From contig NC_092567.1 of assembly GCF_037975245.1 (NCBI RefSeq), positions 20,023,376 to 20,087,375 on the forward strand: 64,000 nt of DNA, read 5' to 3'. Every line of letters starts with the position of its first letter. Within the stretch, counting starts at the first letter, position 1. Made by a program: the position numbers and the translations under genes. The DNA comes from Apostichopus japonicus. Lineage: Eukaryota > Echinodermata > Holothuroidea > Aspidochirotida > Stichopodidae. The notes under the pieces were generated by a model. That model did not search any database, was not told the origin of the DNA, and saw nothing but the letters and a program-made list of their open reading frames with translations. Shown one piece after another: positions 49,800 through 58,759 of this stretch.

Positions 49800-52700
49800 G
49801 TGAGTACAATTTTTGTCTATGTTATAACTTTTATCTGTGGTGGGCGGTGTATGTGGGGGCGGGGGGGTTGCATGCTTCCTCCCAGTTCCTCTGTTCCTGA
49901 ACAACTGGTTTGATTTAATCCACAGCATTACTATCATAACCCATTTCTTTACATATTTCTGTATTTGTTGCACAGTTGAGTGTTAACTTTTAAGTATAAT
50001 CAAAGGGGAAAAGAACTAAGCAATTTGCTGTGTATTTACTGCAAAAGGGACTGTAGGTGAATATGGAAACAGTGTTAAGAAGGCTTAGCCACGGTGATGA
50101 TTTTGTTTTTATTGAAGCAGAATCTTTTTCGGAGGCTCACTGAGCCTGGGTTAACCTCTGAAGAAGATCCTGCTAGGATTGAAAGGTCACGCCCTCTAAC
50201 TTATATATATATTTATAATTATCATGATTACTCTGAAAACATTTTCTAATTATTCTTCTTTATTTGTTTGTTGGGATATTTCTCTTCAGGGAGATGCATG
50301 TCCTTTCAGACACTGTCCTGAAGCTCTTGGGAATGAGGTAGTCTGTTCGTTGTGGAGAGAGGGAAGGTGTTACCGAGGTGTTTGTAGCTACAGACATATG
50401 GAAATAGAGGTAAGTCACAATAGTTTAGCCACATTTCCAGTGTTGTAGTCAAGTTGTGGAGAGAGGGAAGGTGTTACCGAGGTGTTGTAGCTACAGACAT
50501 ATGGAAATAGAGGTAAGTCACAATAGTTTAGCCACATTTCCAGTGTTGTAGTCAAGTTGTGGAGAGAGGGAAGGTGTTACCGAGGTGTTTGTAGCTACAG
50601 ACATATGGAAATAGAGGTAAGTCACAATAGTTTAGCCACATGTCCAGTGTTGTAGTCAAGTTGTGGGGAATGGGAAGGTGTTACCGAGGTGTTTGTAGCT
50701 ACTGACATATGGAAATAGAGGTAAGTCACAATAGTTTAGCCACATGTTAAGTGTTGTAGTCAAGTACTTTTATCAGTCCAACACAGCCCAAATTTTGCTA
50801 TTTTGATCCAAGTAACAATGTCTTAAGACAACTTTGTAGAATCTGAGTATCAATTTTTTCATTTTGCAGGACTGAATGAGTCACCTCAATCATAATTTGT
50901 TACAACACTGCTATCAAGTATTAGTCAATATATGGTTGTCCTTGATCAGGCTATGACACCTTGGATAATATTTTTGCGTTAAAATAGAATTTTAAAATCC
51001 CCTTACATATATCTCTTTGTGTTCACCATGCTCATTAACCTGTCTGTATTCTGTGCGTGTTTTTGTCCCTTCTGTTACTGTTACTTATCAATTAGCCTTT
51101 GAAGATGATCCTGCTAGGATCGAAACGTCAGGCCAACTTACTGTACTTTTACACAAAATAGAATTTTAGCACTTTTACTAGATTCCTTTCTTTTAATTTT
51201 TGTCATCTGGACATCTAAATTCCATATCACTACAAATAATTAAAACATTACTCAGACAAATTGTAACAGCAATAAAAACCATCATAGAAACAAGATCCAT
51301 AATTTCCAGATTCTGAAAAGGAAAGAATGAAATAAACAAAGCTCTCTACTCCTCACCAAGCACACAACAGCTAAAAAAAAGTATATAATTTGTGAGTAGA
51401 GTGGACTGTTTTTCTTTAAGAAGACTTTATTTATGTTATCTCTGTATTTAAACTGAATAGTTGAAGTCAAATTGTGAAAACTAAATTCAGTATTTTCTTC
51501 TTCAACAGAAAAATCGCGCTACCATTCCATGTTACTGGGAGTCCCAACCGAGTGGCTGTCTAAAGTCACATTGCTCCTTTCTTCATATCAAACAGAGAGG
51601 TGGCACTGGTAATACTGTGACAGGTAAGGAAGTTGGTAATAGTTAAGGGGAGGGTGGGCGGAGGGAGTGGGGAGGGAGGGACGGAGGAGAGGGAGAGTTT
51701 ATCAAAAGCAGTTGAACTTTTATAGCCAGCTACTTTATGGTCAACACCGTTTTCACGTTTCATGCAGTAGTCTTCTATCTATGTATCATTTATCTTTATC
51801 CCTGTCCACCCCCCTGTCTCTGTCATGAGCAGTTAGAAAAAAGTTTATCATCCTTATTAGACAGGATGCTGTAAGTGTAACTAAATGCGACCAAATGGCT
51901 TTATTAATAATCAAGATTTGTCATGGTATACAGCTTTGTTACTTTCACAAGGAAACTACTAAAATGGTTTTATTTTGTGTGTACATTTTATGAAAAATTC
52001 TTTGTGTTGTTTAGATACTTCTTGCAAAGTACAAATTTTGTTTTTGTCTTCTATTACACAGCCATCAGTAATAGTAAAAATTTAACTAAAACCCTTTGTC
52101 CTCTGCCCCTGAAGTAGAAAAAAAACCTTGGTTTATACAGCTTGTTATTGTGATCCATTTAACTTTTCTGAACTCCTCTCGACCAATAATTTTCTATCTT
52201 CAGATACAAAGAGTGCGATTTTGACTCCAGCAAACGTTGCCATGAAGGCATCGATTCCATTCCCCGTGGTGGAACCAGTCGTGGTTAATCCAGAGGACGA
52301 CGTAGGTAGGTGATACAAAAGCATGTTAACTTCTCTACCATATTCTTGTGAATTGTGTGTCAAGGTGTGCTACAATTGCTTCTGAAAACATTTAGACTGC
52401 CACGGTCACTCATGTTTCACAATATTTTTATTCGTTCAACTGGGAGAACAGAAAAAAAAGCTAGAGTATTTTATCAAAATCATCCATGGTTTCTATATTT
52501 GCTATGCTTTTTTTGTTTAACTTTGTTGACAGATGATTCAAGCAGTGTTGAAGTGTCACCTGTTAAGAAGATTGCATTTTCATCAAACACAATAAGGTTC
52601 GGTGCCAAAGAGAGAAAACCAGTAGAAGCAGGTAAGGCATGAATTTTTCCCGTAAGAGCTTGAATATGTTTCGTCAGTTGTGCCAGCGTACATGTTAGTT

Positions 52701-55700
52701 TAAAAATAATTACAAATAAAAACAACATACTTCTTTGAATGTTCTCTTGTTTCTCTTCAGCTACAGGGGAAGGTTCCTTAGACTTTGGCATCAAAACGCT
52801 TTCACAATTAAGAAAGACCAATGATATCCGAGGTTTCTCTACCAGTCAGGCTGCTGTTGGTGAACCTGTTACAAAAGCTGGCAGTCAAAGAAAATTCATC
52901 TCCCTGAGAAACGGTAAAAGCAACATCTTGATTTATATCGGTAGCCTATGTAAATGAAACATATTAAAGACATTCTGAAAGAAATAATTTGTCCAGTGTT
53001 ACATGAATAAATTGCGACGCAATTTTTAAGTATGTGTAGCAGTTCTTGTACATAGTACCGTAATATTTTCAGTAGGTTACAGTGAAAAAATAAAACGTTT
53101 AGATTTTGTCTAGCAATTTACAGGTCTTTGAATTTTATCTGTCATGAAATACTGAAATATGCTAACTTTTCTGTGTACAGAAAACTGAGATACCTTACTT
53201 TTACATTTGTGTAGCAAGTTGAGCAATTTGCAATGCAATTAGCAATGCTATACCAGCTTAATTATTCCTAGTGGCTACCAAACAGCAGACTTTCCAAAGC
53301 CTAGAGTTGTAACAAATCAATTTCATTATATATTTGAGATGAGTTCTTACCAGTTACTGAATTGCTCCAAATATTGACTCATTACAACACTGCAAAGCAT
53401 CCTCAACATTTCGTTTTGTTAACATTGCTATCAATAGTTTGAATACTAAATTATTCCAGCCAGTTGGGACAATTCCCTAATGCTAATACCACTCTAAAAT
53501 GTTGACCAATATCATGCTTTCAAAGCACTGGTATTGTCAGTACAAACAGTTTCTAACCTTGATCTGATAGAAAAATGATATTCATACTGCTCGTACTGAC
53601 AATACCAGTTCTCTGAAGCGGGACTTGACACTACAGTATAGAAAAAATTGTCCAAACTGGGTTATTATTCCCTGTGTTCCATGCATATTCAGATGTTGAA
53701 AGGTTAGGAGTACACTCAACCTTTCTCTTTGGTGGTCTGTTTCTTGTTTGATTATTGAGTTTAGAAACTTTAGAATACTGCTTACAAAAAGGCTTGGTTT
53801 TCTAATGAAATCTCCACGTGAGGATGTATTCACAAATTGTCAACAAATCTGATGAATTCAAATTCTTTGCTGTACCGAATGCTGTGACGAGGTGGTTTGG
53901 TGTAAAGCTGCAAATAATCCCAGTAATTTTTGATAAGCAATCAACTGTCATCCCTGTAAATCACATTGAGTAGCACAAAAGGGTCATGACCCAGTCAACC
54001 TTTACATGGGGTCTGGTTAACTTAAAACTGAAATAAAATAAAACTGTTAGCAAACTGCTTATCCACTAGAGAGCCTGTGTAAGAGAATGTGTAAAAGTAA
54101 GTCGGCCTGACGTTTCGATCCTAGCAGGATCTTCTTCAAACTTAAACTTGGTTAGTTTAGAGTCATTGTACCACTTACTAAAAAAATGGCTAAGATGGAA
54201 GATCGAATGTCCTTGCTTGTTTTACCTCCAACAGTTCATGAATCACAGAGTGAGAATGAAAATTGGATGAAGGAGGAAGAAGAGAAACCGAGGAACATTT
54301 TATCAGTGCGCTCGACGACAAAACCGATACTGCATGTTGGAAACAAAGAAGATGTTAACAGCGACAGACATCTGATCGTCTCACAGGACAGACGGTTACC
54401 GATTAGATCAGCAGTGAAATTAGGTGGCGACTCGTCGGACTCTACAAAGTTTTCAGAACTGAGTAAGAGGGTCAGGAGGTTGTCAGGAGAGAGGTCAACG
54501 GCATCCGCACAAGTCTTAAATAAAGTCAGCGAGAAAGGTGATGCAGGAATTAAGAGTCTGGAGCAAATTCGTAGGGAAAGGAGAGTAAGGGTGAGCCCGG
54601 CTCTCTCGCCGGAGCTGGAGACCGGGGTTAAAAGTTTGGCCGAGATTCGAAGGGAAAGACGAGCTGTGAAAGTTGGAACCAAGGCTTCAGAAGATACCGG
54701 TGTAGTTGTGAAAAGTTTGACCGAGATCAAGAAAGAGAGGACAGATAGGGGTAAATTGGGGGAACCTTGTAGTGAGGGTGACGTTGGGGTGAAAACCTTA
54801 GAACAGATTAGGCAAGAGAAACTTGGAGAATCTAGTGTCCCAGATAATGTGAGTTCTGGCCGTGCTAGTGTGAAAAATTTAGAGCAAATACGAAGAGAGA
54901 GGATTGCCAAGAGACTCGGACTCACGGACGGAAACAGAGGGAAACTTGATAATAAAGACACGGCTAGAAAACTAATCGTCAGAAGGGAACAAGCGGATGA
55001 TTTGGTCAGTGAAAGTGTAGAAAATGAAGAAAGTATTGTCGGTTCAGTTCTCAAGCGGCTAGGACCTGCCGTGACCGACGGAGATGGGACGATCAGTAAA
55101 AGGAAGATTGCTGTGAAGCAAAAGGATCTCAAAGGATCCGCGAAGGATCAACATACTCCACGCCAACTCACAGTCGTAAGGAAAGAGTCAGAACGATCAG
55201 ATTCGAGTGCGACTCTGATGACACAAGTCAAACCGAAGAGGAGGCGAGTCACTCTTTTATCGGAAGTTGTAAATAACCATCAGCAAGGAGAGAGCAATGT
55301 AGAGAACAGAGTGAAGGCGAGACTAGGGACACTGACGGAGCCAGAGAAGAGAGATGTGGCCGACAGGAGAAGAAGTAGTGAAGATGGAGAAGGGGGTGAA
55401 GATAAACAAGGAAAGAGATTAGAAACAAGGCAACCCCCGAAGAAGAAGAAGATAACGATTAGGAGAAATGAAGATAGTTTAAAAAATCCAGTCAAGCGAA
55501 GAGCAGATAGACAGATCTATCAACCACCGGCTGCAAAATTTAAAGGTGAGTCAGAAATAAGACGAGCCCTCTCTGTAACTTGGTCGCCAATTCACCAGTT
55601 TCTCCCGAGCAGACCTGAGGAAAGTTTGATCAGGGGAGGCTCTCAGTCCAGGTTCATATTAGGAGCCTTGTGAAATATGGAAGAAAGAGTCATATATAAT

Positions 55701-58259
55701 AATCTTAGGAAGAAATGAAGGCTTCAGATAGAGACATCTATCAAGTCTCTCTAGGAAAGAGAAACGAAGGATTAAAAAGAAAAAGATTGATTAATGTTTA
55801 TGATTGTCATAAGTGATTTGACAACTTCACAAATCTCTGAGCTCTGAGATTCATTAAAGTGTATTTTCAGTTGAATTTTTGGTTTATATTTGACTAATTT
55901 TTGCAGGTGCAAGCTCCAGAACGGGAAGCCAGAGTGAATCTCAGGAGGTAGGAGAGGACGATAACTCGAATGAGATGGTGAGTTTTTGATTTGATGAAAT
56001 AGGTTTCAGTTTTCAAACAGTTTGAGGGGTCCAAGTAACAGATTGTGATTTCATTGGCAACTTGAAAGGTTAGATTATATTGTGTAAATTTCTCGCTCTT
56101 CAAGGCTTTATGTTATTGTATTAAGACTTCAGATACTCTGGCATAAACTGCCTCTAATATTTGACGTTATTGCCTAATGCCTAGCTGTTCCCTCATGTAT
56201 TCTCACTGTCCATAAGTATCCTACTATGAATCTTATGTAGGCATTCAAAAATTATACTGTTTGTACCATTATTATGGTCAAAATTCTTTAGCTGCTGCAA
56301 GTTATGGCCTTTGTTCAAATTTCCGTTACCTTCCCTTCATGTGGGTACATTTCCATTCATTCATGAAAGTTTTATTACATCTGCTGGCGTTCTAAAGTTT
56401 GGCTGACTGCATCTGTGGAAATCTCATGGAAAAACTGTATGGGTCCTGTGTACAAATCTTTTATAGCAATTTAACGATTATGGGTGGTAGCCTTTTTCTG
56501 ATGTAATACCGGATAAATTACTCCCGAGTTAATTGTAACACTACTTGAAGCAATGCACTCCTCTAACTCAAGTCACAAATACCGAATAAGTTACTCCCTG
56601 GTTAAATTATAACACTACTTGAAGCAATGCACTCCTCTAACTCAAGTCACAAATACCGGATAAATTACTCCCTGGTTAATTGTAACACTACTTGGAGCAA
56701 TGCACTCGTCTCACTCAAGTCACAAATACTGGATAAATTACACCCTGGTTAATTGTAACACTACTTGAAGCAATGCACTCGTCTCACTCAAGTCACAAAT
56801 ACCCGATAAATTACTCCCCGGTTAATTGTAACACTACTTGCAGTAATGAACTTGTCTCACTCAAGTCACAAATACCGGATAAATTACTCCCCGGTTAATT
56901 GTAACACTACTTGAAGCATATGCACTCGTCTCACTCAAGTCACAAAGGTAACAATTATTCTCTGTTTCATGTTACCGTCTATTTCCCCTTTAGATCGAGA
57001 ACAGTCCAAAAGAGGCGAAGATCCAACGTAACTTGTTACGAACCAAGAGGCCAAGAATAACATTCCAGTCGGACGAGGTTGATACAAATGTAGCAGGACT
57101 AAAAGTGAAACGGAGGAATTTGACAGATCAGTCGGAAGAAAGGAACGTAGACAAGGAAGAGGATGGTCTAGCATCAGGTGTCGTGAAGTTAAATCCTCTC
57201 AGAGAGGAGAGCAAACAGCCGGCCAAGCTATCCTACGGAAAACGACAAAGAGGGGTGGGCCTCAGGGAAAGGTTATTACAACAGTCGCAGAAGTTTGCAG
57301 TAGGTGCAGCAGCAGCAGTTGGAGATGAAAATAAAGAGAAGGAAACGATACCAAACAGCAGAGATGTAAATAAAGAGAAAGAATCATTACCAAACAGTGG
57401 ACAGACGGTGTTAACGCCCTCCTCATTGAAAGAAGGATTGGGTAACGTACATGGAGAGAAGGTTCAGCATAATTTAGAAGAGAAAGAACAATCTGTAGTA
57501 TCATCCAGCGGTGTCAGAAGTGGGATATCTGAAGAGAAGGTTGTATTATCACCTGTTAATCAAGTTGAAGGAAACTGGCTTCAAGAGGTCAAAGTTGATC
57601 AACTCGTTGAAAAACCTTCTTCTACCACTACTACTGCGACATCAGGAGACGTTTCATTAAGTTCAGATGTCCATATAACACCAGGTGAGTGTTGCATGTG
57701 TTTAATTGGCAATGAGTTCTGAATTTCAGCCGTGGTAATAAATTTTATCGTAGTGGGGAGACTATGGACAAGCTTGCTGCTGAAGTCTTTTAAAGATTTC
57801 TGTTACAGTTCGAAGCGACAAAATTGTGAACACGACATGGTCGGGTTTTGGAAGGTTGCAGAACATTATTTGCAAAAAGATGTCTGTTCTTCTGTCCAAT
57901 TTCATTGATGATTTTAATAAATATTCACATTTCTTTGTAAATCATTGACCATTGTTTTCAGTTCAATATTTATACTGTACCCCACAGACTCCACCAATGT
58001 GCCCATTCCATCCGCTGCTGTTGTGCCGTTAGTGTCGACTCTCATACCAACTCAACTAGAGAAAGACGGCGTAGACGTGAAGAAAGATGTCGAGGGAAGA
58101 GAAAGGAAGGATTCAGTTACCAAAAGAAGACGGTTGAGTATAGTTGACGACGAATTTGCTGGACTGTTAGATGACGTGGAGGTGGGAGAAGATGAATTTA
58201 ATGATGAAGATGACGATGATACTCTCTTAGAGGAGCTTGAAGACCTCATCAATTCTTGA
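49746..58259 (+). CDS. ZC3H11A: Zinc finger CCCH domain-containing protein 11A (whole gene, ten coding exons)
   Basis: My splice model joins 49746-49799, 50290-50409, 51509-51623, 52204-52305, 52533-52631, 52761-52913, 54163-55545, 55907-55977, 56994-57684 and 57988-58259. All junctions are GT/AG, phases are consistent, and it gives 1019 codons plus TGA (human is about 810 residues). Three CCCH fingers are visible: C8-x7-C16-x5-C22-x3-H26, C37-x7-C45-x4-C50-x3-H54 and C66-x8-C75-x4-C80-x3-H84. They closely match the vertebrate protein (DCYYYYYSQC, CPFRHC, SYRHMEIE, IPCYWE). IKTLEEI-type motifs follow, then an acidic tail ending LLEELEDLINS. The vertebrate protein binds RNA in the nucleus, associates with TREX and supports export of polyadenylated mRNA under stress. 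Function here is inferred from orthology. Confidence 0.93.
50155..50197 (+). repeat. Dispersed hairpin repeat, copy in ZC3H11A intron 1
   Basis: CTGAAGA at 50158, then AGATCCTGCTAGGATT and GAAAGGTCACGCC. A diverged member of the family at 16000-16200. Confidence 0.6.
50290..50409 (+). CDS. ZC3H11A: ZC3H11A coding exon 2 (end of finger 1, all of finger 2)
   Basis: Codons 19-58, phase 0 at both ends. Acceptor TTTCTCTTCAG, donor GTAAGT. The last part of this exon, its donor and 43 bases of intron form the first unit of a four-copy tandem repeat. Confidence 0.95.
50349..50763. repeat. Tandem repeat made from a zinc-finger exon fragment plus splice donor
   Basis: Four units of 103-104 bases start at 50349, 50453, 50556 and 50660. 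Unit 1 is the real exon 2 end (from LWREGRC to MEIE) plus intron start. Units 2-4 lie in intron 2 and keep GAAATAGAG followed by GTAAGT, but lack the finger's first cysteine and any acceptor. Unit 2 has lost one base, and unit 4 has a few substitutions (GGGGAATGGG for GGAGAGAGGG). Confidence 0.95.
51085..51165 (+). repeat. Dispersed hairpin repeat, copy in ZC3H11A intron 2
   Basis: The hairpin GATCC-TGCTA-GGATC (51107-51121) is followed by GAAACGTC. GCCT just before (51095-51098) can pair with AGGC just after (51130-51133). It then runs AACTTACTG and CTTTTACACA, shared with the copies at 16000-16200 and 54031-54139. Confidence 0.7.
51509..51623 (+). CDS. ZC3H11A: ZC3H11A coding exon 3 (finger 3)
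   Basis: Codons 59-97 (last codon split, phase 1). Contains KNRATIPCYWE and the C-x8-C-x4-C-x3-H third finger. Acceptor TTCTTCTTCAACAG, donor GTAAGG. Confidence 0.95.
52204..52305 (+). CDS. ZC3H11A: ZC3H11A coding exon 4
   Basis: Codons 97-131, phase 1 at both ends. A Val/Pro-rich then acidic linker (VVEPVVV, NPEDDV) after the fingers, not strongly conserved. Donor GTAGGT. Confidence 0.85.
52533..52631 (+). CDS. ZC3H11A: ZC3H11A coding exon 5
   Basis: Codons 131-164, phase 1 at both ends. It opens acidic and Ser-rich (DDSSSVEVSP), then basic (VKKIAF, AKERKP). Acceptor CTTTGTTGACAG, donor GTAAGG. Confidence 0.85.
52761..52913 (+). CDS. ZC3H11A: ZC3H11A coding exon 6
   Basis: Codons 164-215. 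Contains LDFGIKTLSQLRK, the counterpart of the vertebrate LNFGIKTLEEI motif and the first of the KTL repeats. Acceptor TTTCTCTTCAG, donor GTAAAA. Confidence 0.9.
54031..54139 (-). mobile_element. Dispersed hairpin repeat, copy beside the exon 7 acceptor
   Basis: It starts AAATAAAATAAAACTGTTAG, continues GCAAACTGCTTATCC and CACTAGAGAGCC, then GGCCTGACGTTTCGATCC and AGGATCTTCTTCAA. Almost collinear with 16015-16130. It ends 23 bases before the exon 7 splice point, so its CTTCTTC end supplies most of the pyrimidines upstream of that acceptor. Confidence 0.75.
54163..55545 (+). CDS. ZC3H11A: ZC3H11A coding exon 7 (repeat-bearing central exon)
   Basis: The 1383-base exon carries five tandem KSLEQIRRER-type repeats starting at 54549, 54627, 54708, 54789 and 54870, a 26-27-residue period. 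The rest is charged, Lys/Arg/Glu/Ser-rich and probably disordered, with basic clusters (KRRRV, KKKKI) that may serve nuclear entry. The start is the least certain junction: only the AG at 54161-54162 keeps phase with exon 6, and its pyrimidine tract is poor. Donor GTGAGT at 55546. If intron 7 is retained, the frame runs on to a stop at 55671. Confidence 0.85.
55907..55977 (+). CDS. ZC3H11A: ZC3H11A coding exon 8
   Basis: A 71-base exon with phase 1 entry and phase 0 exit, Ser/Gln/acidic in composition (SQSESQEVGEDD). Acceptor TTTTTGCAG, donor GTGAGT. GAG followed by GTAGGA inside it is a weaker alternative donor, which would change the reading frame. Confidence 0.75.
56506..56946. repeat. 73-bp minisatellite, six copies, in ZC3H11A intron 8
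   Basis: Units start at 56506, 56579, 56653, 56726, 56799 and 56872, each beginning ATACCGGATAAATTACTCC and ending CTCAAGTCACAA. The units are close to identical, so the array looks young. It ends 47 bases before exon 9. Confidence 0.93.
56994..57684 (+). CDS. ZC3H11A: ZC3H11A coding exon 9
   Basis: A 691-base exon, phase 0 to phase 1. Basic start (LLRTKRPRITF), then Lys/Glu/Ser-rich with a repeated NKEKE-x-x-PNS motif (two adjacent copies near 57331-57398). Probably disordered. Acceptor TCTATTTCCCCTTTAG, donor GTGAGT. Confidence 0.9.
57988..58259 (+). CDS. ZC3H11A: ZC3H11A coding exon 10 (C-terminus)
   Basis: The last 90 codons: TKRRRLSIVDDEFAGLL, then a Glu/Asp run and LLEELEDLINS before TGA at 58257. 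The vertebrate C-terminus has the same order (RRLS, then DDF, then acidic DDLLLELSEMIDS), which fixes the gene's end. Acceptor TACTGTACCCCACAG. Confidence 0.95.
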
Positions 58260-58736
58260 AAAATGGATGGTAGGCTGAAATTAATGGTGAGAATGTGAAG
58301 ATAAAAAAGAGGAGGTGAACAAGAGGATTTTAAAATGATGAAGATGATACTAAGTCACTTAACAAGAAGCTTGCTTGCACAAGCCTGGAAACGTTTCATA
58401 CCAGGTACATTCAATGTAGCTTGAGCTTTCATTGAACAGTTCTTATTAATTTCACCTGGTTTTTTGTTTTTGTTTGTTTTCAAGTGTCAGTTGTAAAATG
58501 TTTGTAGTATTGAGCTGCATAAAATGGAGTACTCACAGGGTCTGATTTTTCCTTGTTTTTTTAAATATTTACTCTTCCAAAATGTAAAATATTCTGCTGG
58601 TGGGAATCTTTGTTTGCTATCTCAGGGAGTACATATTAGGGAAATTCTTCAGTGGCAGTTCCGGAGTTTCTGGTTAGAGAATATGTAACCATATTTTGTA
58701 GTCATTGAGATACTGGAAAAGCCAGATATATGAACC

Positions 58737-58742
58737 AATAAA
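58737..58742 (+). terminator. ZC3H11A: Poly(A) signal AATAAA of ZC3H11A
   Basis: This AATAAA lies about 480 bases past the stop codon and is the best canonical signal in the 3' flank. Cleavage is expected 10-30 bases downstream. Confidence 0.55.
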
Positions 58743-58759
58743 AGAATATAAAACCAACC

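Noticed and set aside
50349-50763. CRISPR-like array of 104-bp units
   Set aside because: Direct tandem copies of exon plus intron sequence without spacers, in a eukaryotic gene.
54236-55132. 298-codon minus-strand open frame
   Set aside because: Antisense shadow of ZC3H11A exon 7. Its Leu/Ser-rich composition is the complement of the Lys/Glu/Arg-rich sense frame.
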